A DNA stretch of 64,000 nt from Brevibacterium iodinum ATCC 49514 (GTDB lineage Bacteria > Actinomycetota > Actinomycetes > Actinomycetales > Brevibacteriaceae). The DNA is taken from positions 62,001 through 126,000 of the forward strand of contig NZ_FXYX01000002.1 of assembly GCF_900169265.1 (NCBI RefSeq), read 5' to 3'. Under the pieces are notes generated by a model, which was not told the DNA's origin, searched no databases, and saw only the letters and a program-made list of their open reading frames with translations. Shown here piece after piece: positions 34,533-43,133 of the stretch. The position numbers and the translations under genes are program-made. Position 1 is the stretch's first letter. Every line of letters starts with the position of its first letter.

Positions 34533-35855
34533 TCAGGCCGCGGTCTGCGCCTTCGCCGCTGCTGCCGCGAAGCCCTTGTCGAGGTCGCCGATGATGTCGT
34601 CGACGCCTTCGATGCCCACTGACAGGCGGACCAGTGCCGGGTTCACTCCGGCGGCCTTCTGGGCTTCCTCGTCCAGCTGTGCGTGCGTGGTCGAGGCCGG
34701 GTGGATGACGAGCGAGCGGACGTCGCCGATGTTCGCCACCAGCGAGTGCAGTTCGAGGGCGTCGACGAAGGCCACAGCGGCGTCGTATCCGCCGGCGATG
34801 TCGAAGGCGAGCACCGAACCCACGCCGTTCGGCAGGTACTTCTTGGCCAGGCCGTTCCAGGGGCTCGACTCGAGTCCGGCGTAGGCGACGCGGTCGACCT
34901 GGTCGTGGGCTTCGAGGTAGGCGGCGACCTTGTTCGCGTTCTCCACGTGGCGTTCGATGCGCAGGCTCAGGGTCTCGATGCCCTGGGCCAGCAGGAACGC
35001 GTTCGTCGGGCTGAGCGAGGGTCCGAGGTCGCGCAGACCCTGCACGCGTGCCTTGAGTCCGAAGGACACGTTCACCCCGAAAGCTCCGCCGGCGCCGAGG
35101 TCGCGAGCGAAGACGAGTCCGTTGTAGGAAGCGTCGGGTTCGTTGAAGCCGGGGAACTTCTCCGGCTGTGCGCCGTAGTCGAAGTTGCCGCTGTCGACGA
35201 GGACACCGGCAACGGAGTTGCCGTGGCCGCCGAGGTACTTCGTGGCGGAATGGAGGACGACGTCGGCGCCGTGTTCGATCGGACGCACGAGGTAGGGGCT
35301 GGCCAGGGTGTTGTCGACGATGAGCGGCACACCGGCTTCATGGGCGATTCCCGCGATCGCTTCGATGTCGAGGATGTCTGAGCGCGGGTTCGACACGACC
35401 TCGCCGAAGAGGATCTTGGTGTTGTCCTGGATCGCGTTCTTCCATGCCTCGTGGTCGTCGACGTCGACGAAGGTGGTGTCGATGCCGAGCTTGCGCAGGG
35501 TGACGTCGAGGAGGTTGACGGTTCCGCCGTAGAGGCTGGAGCTCGCGACGATGTGGTCGCCGGCTCCAGCGACGTTCGTGATCGCGAGGAAGGCCGCGGA
35601 CTGGCCCGAGGCGGTGAGGACGGCGTAGACGCCGCCTTCGAGATCGGCGATCCGGTTCTCGACGACCTCGTTCGTCGGGTTCGTCAGGCGGCTGTAGACG
35701 GGGCCGACATCGGTCAGCGCAAAGCGCGCTGCGGCATGATTCGCGTCGTTGAACACGAATGAGGTGGTCTGGTGGATGGGCAGGGCGCGCGAACCGGTGG
35801 TCGGATCGGGGACCTGTCCGGCATGGATCTGGCGGGTTTCGAATGCCTGGGTCAT
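34533..35855 (-). CDS. metY: O-acetylhomoserine aminocarboxypropyltransferase/cysteine synthase MetY
   Basis: 440-aa PLP enzyme converting O-acetylhomoserine plus sulfide to homocysteine. The Schiff-base lysine is Lys206 in LHSATKYLGGHG; the N-terminal ETRQIHAGQ and the YSRLTNPT segment (54-61) are family marks, and the length (longer than CGS) fits MetY. Start ATG 35855 has AGGAGA upstream; the frame open to 35978 contains no homologous sequence. The region ahead of it is rich in repeated motifs that may be regulatory. Confidence 0.95.
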   Translation of the reverse strand: MTQAFETRQIHAGQVPDPTTGSRALPIHQTTSFVFNDANHAAARFALTDVGPVYSRLTNPTNEVVENRIADLEGGVYAVLTASGQSAAFLAITNVAGAGDHIVASSSLYGGTVNLLDVTLRKLGIDTTFVDVDDHEAWKNAIQDNTKILFGEVVSNPRSDILDIEAIAGIAHEAGVPLIVDNTLASPYLVRPIEHGADVVLHSATKYLGGHGNSVAGVLVDSGNFDYGAQPEKFPGFNEPDASYNGLVFARDLGAGGAFGVNVSFGLKARVQGLRDLGPSLSPTNAFLLAQGIETLSLRIERHVENANKVAAYLEAHDQVDRVAYAGLESSPWNGLAKKYLPNGVGSVLAFDIAGGYDAAVAFVDALELHSLVANIGDVRSLVIHPASTTHAQLDEEAQKAAGVNPALVRLSVGIEGVDDIIGDLDKGFAAAAAKAQTAA

Positions 35856-36118
35856 GGTGACTCTCCTGTGTGAGTGCGGTGGCGGTGTCGCTGGTTGAGG
35901 CGATGCGATGTGTCTACTGTCATCGACTTCGCCGGCTGGCGCCCGCCTGTGTGTCATGTTTGCGTCATCGTGTGTCATGTTTCGTCACACCGTGCCGTGC
36001 AGCTGTCATCTGGCGTGCCTGCGCCGTGCTGTCATCCCGTCGCGTACGGGCGATGCCCTTGTCGCACGTGGCCAGTTGTCACACGTGTGCGGTTGCCACA
36101 CGTGTGCAGTGCCGACGT
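35856..36118 (-). promoter_or_regulatory. metY upstream region with TGTCAT array and CACGTG palindromes
   Basis: 263 bp without a gene between metY and dnaE2. TGTCAT occurs at 35918, 35952, 35973, 36004 and 36030 and CGTCAT at 35963; two copies sit in a direct repeat GTGTGTCATGTTT (35949-35961 and 35970-35982, 21 bp apart). Farther out, CACACGTGTG occurs at 36080-36089 and 36097-36106, with GCACGTGG near 36064. No SAM-riboswitch fold was recognised. The motifs are seen; their binding proteins are not known. Confidence 0.5.
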
Positions 36119-39100
36119 TCACCGGAAGTTCCGCGCCTTCGTCGGCAGCTGCACCTCGAGGGGGACGAGTTTGTGGGCGTAGAGGCTGACCACATCTCCC
36201 CCGCGCTGGATGAGTCCGGTGACGACGAGGGCGTTGCGGGAGGTCGCGACCGTGCGGAAGCGTTTCATCAGCCCGGCCGTGGCTACGACGTTGAGCATCC
36301 CGAATTCGTCTTCGAGGTTGATGAAGGTGATCCCCGAGGCGGTGGCCGGGCGCTGCCGATGGGTGACGATCGCGGCCACCGTCATCCGGGTTCCGTCTGC
36401 GGCGGCGGCCGCATCCGCGGTCGATGAGTATCCGCGGGCGCGAAGCGTCTCACGCATCATCTCCGTGGGGTAGCCGTCGACGGTGATCCCGGTGGAGAAC
36501 AGCTCGGCCAAGGTCGTATCGAAGGCATCCATGACCGGCAGGCTCGGAGCCGAGTCCACGCTCGCCGTTCCCGGCAGCAGCCCCGGATGGGCACCGGCGA
36601 CTCCCCCGGCCAGCCACAGGGCCTGCCGTCGGTCCAGGTCGAATCCGGACAGGGCCCCGGCCGTGGCCAGCGATTCCAGGGCCTGCTTGCCGATGCCGGT
36701 GCGTTCGGCCAGGTCCGCCACCGAGGTGAACAGTGCATTCTCGCGTTCGGTCACGATCACCTCGGCGAAGGAGCCGACATGCGCGACCGTGTCCAGTCCC
36801 AAGCGGATCCCCAGCTCCCCCGCTGAGGCGGTCGTGTCCTTGTCCTCCCCCGCCGAGGCGGTGTCCCCATCCCCTGCCTCTGCGACCCGTTCGAGGTCCG
36901 TGGCCGCCTGGGACCGGCGGATGTCGACGGGCAGGAGCGGCACTCCGTGCCGGCGGGCGTCGGCGATGAGCGACTGCGGGGAGTAGAAGCCCATCGGCTG
37001 GCTGCGCAGCAGTCCGGCGGTGAAGGCGGCGTGGTGATGGTACTTGAACCAGGCGGACTGATAGACGAGGTTCGCGAAGCTGATGGCATGCGATTCGGGG
37101 AACCCGTAGTTCGCGAAGGCGGCGATGGTGGCAAAGATCGCCTCGGCGGTCTCCGCGTCGACTCCGCGCGCACGCGCTCCGGTGCGGAACTTCTCGGCGA
37201 GTTCGGCCATCCGCTTCTCCGACCGGCGGGAGCCCATGGCCTGCCGCAGCCGGTCGGCATCGGCCCCGGTGAACCCACCGACGTCGATGGCCATCTGCAT
37301 GAGCTGCTCTTGGAACAGAGGGACCCCGCAGGTCTTGGCCAAGGACTTCTCGAGCAGCGGGTGGAGGTATTCGACCTCATCCAGACCCTGCCGTCTGCGG
37401 ATATAGGGGTGGACGGAGCCGCCTTGGATCGGCCCCGGTCGGATGAGGGCGACCTGGACGGCTAGGTCGTAGAACGTTCTCGGACGCAGCCGAGGCAGGG
37501 TGGCCAGCTGGGCGCGGGATTCGACTTGGAAGACCCCGATCGCGTCGGCGCGGCAGAGCATCTCGTAGACGGCTTCGTCGTCGTCATCGATCTCCGCCCG
37601 GTCGATGAGGACTCCGGTGTGACGGTGGACGAGTCCGACCATCTCGTGCAGGGCGGTGAGCATGCCCAGACCGAGCAGGTCGAACTTGACCAGGTCCATG
37701 GCCGCGCAGTCGTCCTTGTCCCACTGGACGACGGTGCGGTGGCCCATCGTCGCCTTCTCGATCGGCACGACTTCGCCGATGGCACGGTCGGCCAGGATCA
37801 TCCCGCCGGAGTGGATGCCCAGATGGCGCGGTGAGCCGAGCAGATCCTCGGCGACCTTGAGCACCGGCGCGGGCACCGGTGAGTCCTCGACATCGGGCAG
37901 GCTCGACCACCGGTTGCTCGACTTCGAGAACGCATCCTGCTGGCCGGGGGCATAGCCGAGGCTGAAGGCGGCGTCCCGAATGGCCGATTTCGCACGGTAG
38001 GTGATGACATTGGCGACCTGGGCGGCCCGGTCGCGGCCGAAATGGTCGTAGACGTACTGGATGACCTCTTCGCGGCGGCCGGATTCGATGTCGATGTCGA
38101 TGTCCGGGTACCCCTTGCGGTCCGGGGACAGGAACCGGTCGAAGAGCAGTCCGTGTTTGACGGCGTCGACGGCGGTGATGCCGAGGACGTAGCAGACCGC
38201 GGAATTCGCCGCCGATCCCCGCCCTTGGCAGAAGATGCCCATATTGCGGCAGAATTCGGTGATGTCGAAGACGATGAGGAAGTAGCCGCAGAAGCCCAGT
38301 TGGGCGATCATGTCCATCTCCCGGTCCAGCTGCTCCCAGGCCCGCGGGTGCTCTGCTCGGGATCCGTAGCGGGTGCGGCCGCGTTCGGCGATGAGGCTGC
38401 GCAGATACGTCTCTCCCTCGGTCTCATCGGGCATCGGCGCCTTCGGCAGGTCGGGGCGGGCCGAGGAGAGGACGAAGGAGCAGTCCTGGCCGATCCGCAC
38501 CGCATTGTCCACAGCTTGCCGAGGGAAGCGTGCGAGCATCTCCTCACCGGTGTGGATGCGTGCGCTCGCCGTCGCCGGCAGCCATCCGGCCAGTTCGTCC
38601 AGGGGCTTCCGCGACCGCACCGAGGCGCGGACCTGAGCCGACTTCCACTCGGCCCGGGTGGCGAAGTGGACGGCATTGCTGGCGATGATCGGCAAGCCCG
38701 TCCGCTGGGCCAGATCGCCGAGGTGGCGCAGCCTCTCGTCGTCATCCGGGGTTCCGTCCCGGCTGAGTTCGACGGCGACCCGGTCGGGTCCGAAGAGTGC
38801 GGTGAGTTCGCGCAGAGCGCTGAGCCCGCCGTCATCGTCGCCCAAGGCTCGTCGCAGCGGTCCTTTGCGACAGCCGGTGAGGATCATCCAGTCTCCGTCC
38901 TCGGCCGCGAGTTCTTCGAGGTCGAAGAGCGGACGGTTCTTCTCACCGCGCAGGTTTGCCTCGGTGATGACCTGAGAGAGCTGGTGGTAGCCCTCGACGC
39001 TGCGGGCGAGGACGAGCAGGTGGGTGGCATCGGGGTCGGTCTGTCCGGGGATCTTCTCGGCCAGCCCGATGGACAGTTCGGAGCCGAACACGGTGTCCAG

Positions 39101-39565
39101 TCCCGCCTCGTCGGCGGCATGGGCGAAGCGGACGGCACCGTAGAGTCCGTTGTGGTCGGTCAGCGCCAGGGAGCTCAGCCCGGCGGCGGCGCCGGCGGCG
39201 ACGAGCTCTTCGGGGTCGGAGGCTCCGTCGAGGAAGCTGAACTGGGAGTGCACATGCAGCTCCGCCCAGTCGACCTGCTTCCGCAGCAGTCCCGGTCCGC
39301 GGTTCGGCCCCTGAGCGCTGCCGGCGCCAGCCGACTCCTGATAGCGGCTGCGTCCGTCCGAACCGCCGGGGCCGACCGAGACTTGGTAGCGGTCGGGGCG
39401 GGAGAACGCAGGGGCATCGGAGCCGTCGGCATGCTTGTCGACAGGCTGTTCTCCTGCCGAGTTCTCGCCAGCAGGCTGTTTGTCCGCCGGGGAAGACCGG
39501 ATGTCCTTGCCCTCGAGGCGGCGGGCCAGCTTCGACCACGGTGTGCGCGGGTTCGAGAATCCCAT
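36119..39565 (-). CDS. dnaE2: Error-prone DNA polymerase DnaE2
   Basis: 1148-aa C-family polymerase used for SOS-induced translesion synthesis with ImuA' and ImuB. N-terminal disordered extension (1-95), PHP domain beginning ELHVHSQFSFLDGASDPEEL (about 101-120), and the polymerase catalytic region with YPDIDIDIE (two Asp, about 489-497) and CQGRGSAANSAVCYVLGI (about 452-469). OB domain near the C-terminus (about 1060-1130). Start ATG 39565 has GGAGGAGA upstream. It lies 65 bp after imuB and no separate LexA box is seen, so it is probably driven from the imuA' promoter. Confidence 0.95.
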   Translation of the reverse strand: MGFSNPRTPWSKLARRLEGKDIRSSPADKQPAGENSAGEQPVDKHADGSDAPAFSRPDRYQVSVGPGGSDGRSRYQESAGAGSAQGPNRGPGLLRKQVDWAELHVHSQFSFLDGASDPEELVAAGAAAGLSSLALTDHNGLYGAVRFAHAADEAGLDTVFGSELSIGLAEKIPGQTDPDATHLLVLARSVEGYHQLSQVITEANLRGEKNRPLFDLEELAAEDGDWMILTGCRKGPLRRALGDDDGGLSALRELTALFGPDRVAVELSRDGTPDDDERLRHLGDLAQRTGLPIIASNAVHFATRAEWKSAQVRASVRSRKPLDELAGWLPATASARIHTGEEMLARFPRQAVDNAVRIGQDCSFVLSSARPDLPKAPMPDETEGETYLRSLIAERGRTRYGSRAEHPRAWEQLDREMDMIAQLGFCGYFLIVFDITEFCRNMGIFCQGRGSAANSAVCYVLGITAVDAVKHGLLFDRFLSPDRKGYPDIDIDIESGRREEVIQYVYDHFGRDRAAQVANVITYRAKSAIRDAAFSLGYAPGQQDAFSKSSNRWSSLPDVEDSPVPAPVLKVAEDLLGSPRHLGIHSGGMILADRAIGEVVPIEKATMGHRTVVQWDKDDCAAMDLVKFDLLGLGMLTALHEMVGLVHRHTGVLIDRAEIDDDDEAVYEMLCRADAIGVFQVESRAQLATLPRLRPRTFYDLAVQVALIRPGPIQGGSVHPYIRRRQGLDEVEYLHPLLEKSLAKTCGVPLFQEQLMQMAIDVGGFTGADADRLRQAMGSRRSEKRMAELAEKFRTGARARGVDAETAEAIFATIAAFANYGFPESHAISFANLVYQSAWFKYHHHAAFTAGLLRSQPMGFYSPQSLIADARRHGVPLLPVDIRRSQAATDLERVAEAGDGDTASAGEDKDTTASAGELGIRLGLDTVAHVGSFAEVIVTERENALFTSVADLAERTGIGKQALESLATAGALSGFDLDRRQALWLAGGVAGAHPGLLPGTASVDSAPSLPVMDAFDTTLAELFSTGITVDGYPTEMMRETLRARGYSSTADAAAAADGTRMTVAAIVTHRQRPATASGITFINLEDEFGMLNVVATAGLMKRFRTVATSRNALVVTGLIQRGGDVVSLYAHKLVPLEVQLPTKARNFR

Positions 39566-39630
39566 CGGGATCTCCTCCTCTCAGGTGGGGTCGTTCTCTC
39601 AGTTGGAGTCGTTGGTCGGCAGGTTGCCGG

Positions 39631-41256
39631 TCAGCGGTAACGGCCGGTGAGGTACCACTGACCGTGCTCTTTGCTCAGCAGAAGGGCACGTCCGGCATCG
39701 GTGACCACCTGCAGCCGGGTACGGTAGACGGCTCGGTTCGGGTCCCACCATCCGGATTCGATGGGCCAGGAACCGGAGTAGTCGGTGATGGTCTCGGTCT
39801 GCCCGGTGGGGAATCTGATCGTCGCCGGGGCCGCACCCAGCCCCGAGGGGCGTGCTTCCACCGGTGAGCCGTCCGCGGCGAGCACGTCGACGGCGGAGTG
39901 TTCGACGGTCGTCGGACGGGGTGCGTGCAGAGCACCGGGCCAGGGAGCGTCAGGGCTGCGTTCGGGGACGGCCGCCTGCTGCCACGGGGTCCACAGGTTC
40001 GTCTCTGCCGGGTCCCACCCGCCTTGGATGCCCGGAACCAGGACGGCATCGGGACCGAACAGTCCCTGCAGACGCTCGAGCGTATGGGTGATCTGCCCGG
40101 TGTTCTCGTCGAACAGGCTGCGTGTGGCACCGATCGGGGTGGTCAGTTCGGCCGCGATGAGGCGCAGCGCGATGATGCCGTCGTCGGAGAAGTCCTCGGC
40201 GTCGGGTGCCGGCTCGTCGACGATGTCGAGTTCCTGCGGGTCAGGCTGCGCCGTGCGGGGGTTCTGTCCCGGAGGCGAACCCCGGCCCACTCCCGCCAGC
40301 CAGCCTTCGGCCTGCCACCGCAGGCGGTCGGCGATCGCATTCTCCTGCATGTCCTCGATCCGCCAGGTCCGGGACGAGGACTGGCCGCCCGCGGCATCGA
40401 GTTCGATCGTGATCTGGGTGCAGACCAGCCCCTGTCTGCGCACCTTGGCCAGCAGGTCGGCACCGAGCTGGCGGGCGAGGAAGCCGAGGGTATCGCTGCG
40501 GGTCGTCGGGGCATCGAGGTCGAGTTCGACGTCGAGCTGTTCGCCGCGGACATGATCGGCGAGCGGGGCTCCTGCCCGCCCGGAGGCCAGGTCGTGCAGA
40601 TGCCGACCGAAGGCGCCGAAGCGTGCGTTCACATCTTTGGTCGCGAGGCGGGCGAGGTCACCGAGGGTGTGCAGCCCCAGCTGCAGGAAGACCTCGATCA
40701 GCGCGGTCGCCTCGGCGCCGGCGTATTCCAGGGTGGTGATCGGCTGGGCGGAGAGGAAGTCCACGGTCTGTCCGGGTTCGACGCGGCGCGCCTGTCCGGC
40801 GGCGAGGACCGCGGCGAAGACGGTGTCGGCGATCCCGGGGAAGAACTCCCATCCGGTGTCATCGACAAGCGCCGAGACCAGTGTCTCGACCGCATCGGCT
40901 TCGTCGGCGTAGCCGTGTCTGAGCGAGTCGAGAGGGATCGCCAATGTTCCCGGGCTGAGCAGGGTGAACCGTGCGACGAGGTTGTCGAGGGCACCGACCC
41001 CGGCACTGAAATGTCGGTTGTCGGCCTCTTCGTCCCAGACCGCGATGTGGGCTTCCGGACAGCGGTATCCCACAGCGCGTTTGTTGTTCCCGGCGGTGAT
41101 TCCGGCGGCACGGGCCGGAGCATCGGCGGCGATGACCTTGCCGGCGTGGAGGACCGCGACAGGGCGGCCCGGTGCGATGTCGTGTTCGACCGCGGCGGCC
41201 ACCGCCGGCCAGTCGGGAACGGTGAGCACGAGGGTGCGGCCGGACTCATCCGACAT
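39631..41256 (-). CDS. imuB: Mutasome Y-family polymerase-like protein ImuB
   Basis: 541-aa DNA polymerase Y homologue that lacks the acidic catalytic residues (the start is TLVLTVPDWPAVAAA where active enzymes have DxDxF), so it is a scaffold linking DnaE2 to the beta clamp and ImuA' in the mycobacterial model. The palm/finger region and HhH-like LGLHTLGDLARLATKDVNARFG (about 193-214, by position) are recognisable, as is the C-terminal RLQVVTDAGRALLLSKEHGQWYLTGRYR domain. I do not see an unmistakable clamp-binding motif. It overlaps the imuA' stop by 11 bp. Confidence 0.92.
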   Translation of the reverse strand: MSDESGRTLVLTVPDWPAVAAAVEHDIAPGRPVAVLHAGKVIAADAPARAAGITAGNNKRAVGYRCPEAHIAVWDEEADNRHFSAGVGALDNLVARFTLLSPGTLAIPLDSLRHGYADEADAVETLVSALVDDTGWEFFPGIADTVFAAVLAAGQARRVEPGQTVDFLSAQPITTLEYAGAEATALIEVFLQLGLHTLGDLARLATKDVNARFGAFGRHLHDLASGRAGAPLADHVRGEQLDVELDLDAPTTRSDTLGFLARQLGADLLAKVRRQGLVCTQITIELDAAGGQSSSRTWRIEDMQENAIADRLRWQAEGWLAGVGRGSPPGQNPRTAQPDPQELDIVDEPAPDAEDFSDDGIIALRLIAAELTTPIGATRSLFDENTGQITHTLERLQGLFGPDAVLVPGIQGGWDPAETNLWTPWQQAAVPERSPDAPWPGALHAPRPTTVEHSAVDVLAADGSPVEARPSGLGAAPATIRFPTGQTETITDYSGSWPIESGWWDPNRAVYRTRLQVVTDAGRALLLSKEHGQWYLTGRYR

Positions 41257-42016
41257 GGCTGATCACCTGCCGCAGCTGTGTGATCGTCGACCACCGAGGA
41301 TCGTCGTCCGTGTCCGTGGCCGGATCTGTGCCCAGATCCGTTGTCGGAGCCTTGGACGCTCCGCCGTCTGCCACCACTTCCAGCGTCCCCGCGGGGACTC
41401 TGGCGGGAGTCCCTGACGGTCCCGGCAGCAGGAACCGGTGGGTTCCCGTCTGTGAACGAGCACGGACGAGGCAGGACTGCAGACGGCCGTGACCGTGTTC
41501 GGCACCCGACCAGCGAGTGTCGGTGATCTCGATCTGCTCCGTACTGCCGGAAAGAGGTCGGAGGCTGATGAGGCTCATTCGTCGTTCACGGATCTTCGCC
41601 AGGAGTCGGGCCCGTTCCGACGCGCTCGGGGCGAAGCCGGGGTCGACGAGGATGATGTCGAAGGATTCGATGAGGATCGACGCCACTCGCAGCCAGTCCT
41701 CACCAGGGGTCGCGAGGTTGACGAAATGGTCGAGATCGACACCGAGGTCGGCGATCGAGGACACGGACGGTTCGCCGAGCCCGATGCCGGCACACCACTT
41801 CTGTTCCCGGGTCGCCGCAGCGATCGTCGCCAGGCCGCAGCTCAGCGACAGCTCACCGGTGACGGTGACGAGTTCCCCACGCGGCAGCCCGCCGCGACGG
41901 AACAGCGGAGAGAGCACAGGATCCACCGGATGGGGTGGGATCTTGTCGAACAGTGCCGCAGCGGTGGAGATCCCCGTCTCCCGACTGAGCTGTTCGATGA
42001 CCGGTGCTGCTGACAT
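41246..42016 (-). CDS. imuA': Mutasome protein ImuA' (RecA-like)
   Basis: 256-aa RecA/SulA-related accessory factor of the mutasome. The RecA-like core is degenerate: RGGLPRGELVTVTGELSLSCGLATIA replaces the P-loop (no GKT), and the Walker B-like FDIILVDPGF (about 118-127) is retained. Start: ATG 42016, not ATG 42025, because the promoter's -10 box ends 7 nt before 42016, giving a leaderless mRNA that begins with the ATG. First gene of imuA'-imuB-dnaE2. Confidence 0.9.
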   Translation of the reverse strand: MSAAPVIEQLSRETGISTAAALFDKIPPHPVDPVLSPLFRRGGLPRGELVTVTGELSLSCGLATIAAATREQKWCAGIGLGEPSVSSIADLGVDLDHFVNLATPGEDWLRVASILIESFDIILVDPGFAPSASERARLLAKIRERRMSLISLRPLSGSTEQIEITDTRWSGAEHGHGRLQSCLVRARSQTGTHRFLLPGPSGTPARVPAGTLEVVADGGASKAPTTDLGTDPATDTDDDPRWSTITQLRQVISHVG

Positions 42017-42023
42017 GACATCC

Positions 42024-42052
42024 ATTATCGAACTGATGTTCTAAATTGGCAA
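42024..42052 (-). promoter_or_regulatory. imuA' promoter with LexA (SOS) box in the spacer
   Basis: Minus-strand -35 TTGCCA (42047-42052), 17-bp spacer, -10 GATAAT (42024-42029). The spacer carries TCGAACTGATGTTCTA (42028-42043, plus strand), 11 of 12 matches to the actinobacterial LexA consensus TCGAAC-N4-GTTCGA. LexA would thus cover the promoter core; cleavage of LexA after damage would release it. Confidence 0.85.
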
Positions 42053-42444
42053 GATTCAGACAACAGCTTTGCCTTCCCGGGCGTGTCGCCATTCGGCTTC
42101 GAGCCTTCATGCGGTAGCAAAACGAGGTCAAAGCCGCAGCACTCACCGCCGACTCCCGGGTCGGCCGCCTCCGCCGCATTCGGCTCATCGTCTCTCATGG
42201 CGCTCCCCTCCCGCGGCCGCTTCGGCCCTCCGGTCCGGCGATCCCCATGACCACCGACCGTGCCTCCACTCTAGGATTCGGCACTGACGCCAGAATTCGA
42301 GCAAGACAGTCTTCAGCGCTCGATCATTGCCGAGATTCGATTGAGTTTCGTTTCTTCAGGTGACCGAACCGAACCAGGTGTGTCCCGAAAGTCGCCGAAC
42401 TGCCTTACACCGGTGGTGTCAGCGCCGACGGGTAGGGTGACGTC
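42053..42444. other. Intergenic region without a recognised gene
   Basis: About 390 bp between the imuA' promoter and the methyltransferase gene. No convincing ORF, repeat or RNA was found. A minus-strand open stretch near 42060-42200 translates to a Gly/Asp-rich segment but has no start or homologue that I recognise; it may be a decayed remnant. The right end carries the TAGGGT box (42433-42438) of the next gene. Confidence 0.6.
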
Positions 42445-43113
42445 ATGACTGACGAAGCCCGCATCCGCGAAGCGGCCACGCGTGACTCCTATGATGCGAT
42501 CGCCCGGACCTACACGGACTGGGTCGCCGATGAGCTCACCGCCAAACCGCATGACCGCGCCGTTCTCGGGGCCTTCTCCGAGCTCGTCCTCGGCACGGGC
42601 TCAGCGGAGGTCCTCGACATGGGCTGCGGGCCCGGTCGCATCACGACGTTCCTCGCCGCTCTCGGACTCGAACCGCGCGGACTCGACCTCTCCCCTGCCA
42701 TGATCGAACTCGCTCAGAGCCTCTATCCGATGCATCAGTTCGACGTCGGGTCGATGGCCGCCCTGCCCTATGCCGATGAGTCCTTCTCCGGTCTCGTCGC
42801 CTGGTACTCGACGATCCACGTCCCGGACGATGAGCTTGTCCTCGCCTTCGCCGAGGCGGCCCGTGTCCTTCGTCCGGGCAGCTGGTTCCAGCTGGCGTTC
42901 CAGCTCGGGGGCCGGGTCGATCATTTCTCCGATCTCGCCGGCTTCGGCGTCGATCTCGACTTCCACCGCCGCTCGATCGACGACGTGCTCACCGCGCTCG
43001 AACCGCACGGCTTCATTCCTGCCACCCGCATCGAACGCGAACCCGACCGGACAGGTCGTTTCCCGGAAGCGACCAGGCAGGGGTACCTCCTCGTTCGTAA
43101 GGCCAGCCTCTGA
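42445..43113 (+). CDS. Class I SAM-dependent methyltransferase
   Basis: 222 aa, the methyltransferase-11 type fold. Motif I VLDMGCGPGRITTFLA (about residues 53-68) binds SAM; the acidic residue of strand 2 is in RGLDLSPAMIELA and motif III is GLVAWYSTIHVPDDEL (about 115-130). N-terminal YDAIARTYTDWVADEL (13-28) is a common start. The substrate is not evident. TAGGGT lies 6 nt before the ATG and there is no Shine-Dalgarno: leaderless. Followed by trmL after 20 bp. Confidence 0.88.
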   Translation: MTDEARIREAATRDSYDAIARTYTDWVADELTAKPHDRAVLGAFSELVLGTGSAEVLDMGCGPGRITTFLAALGLEPRGLDLSPAMIELAQSLYPMHQFDVGSMAALPYADESFSGLVAWYSTIHVPDDELVLAFAEAARVLRPGSWFQLAFQLGGRVDHFSDLAGFGVDLDFHRRSIDDVLTALEPHGFIPATRIEREPDRTGRFPEATRQGYLLVRKASL

Positions 43114-43133
43114 GGTGAGAAGATGAGGGTGAT

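Noticed and set aside
35856..36118. SAM riboswitch upstream of metY
   Set aside because: I looked for the paired helices and core of SAM-type riboswitches and could not find them; the region is dominated by short repeats.
38042..39640. A 532-codon plus-strand frame opposite dnaE2
   Set aside because: Composition is that of a complementary-strand shadow (Gly/Arg/Asp/Val-rich, no motif), and dnaE2 is unambiguous.
42069..42287. Small plus-strand ORF in the gap before the methyltransferase gene
   Set aside because: Arg/Ser/His/Pro-rich translation typical of random high-GC frame; no ribosome site or -10 box at a suitable distance.
42313..42552. Minus-strand ORF of 79 codons over the methyltransferase start
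   Set aside because: Overlaps the promoter and the first codons of a clear gene and has no homologous features.
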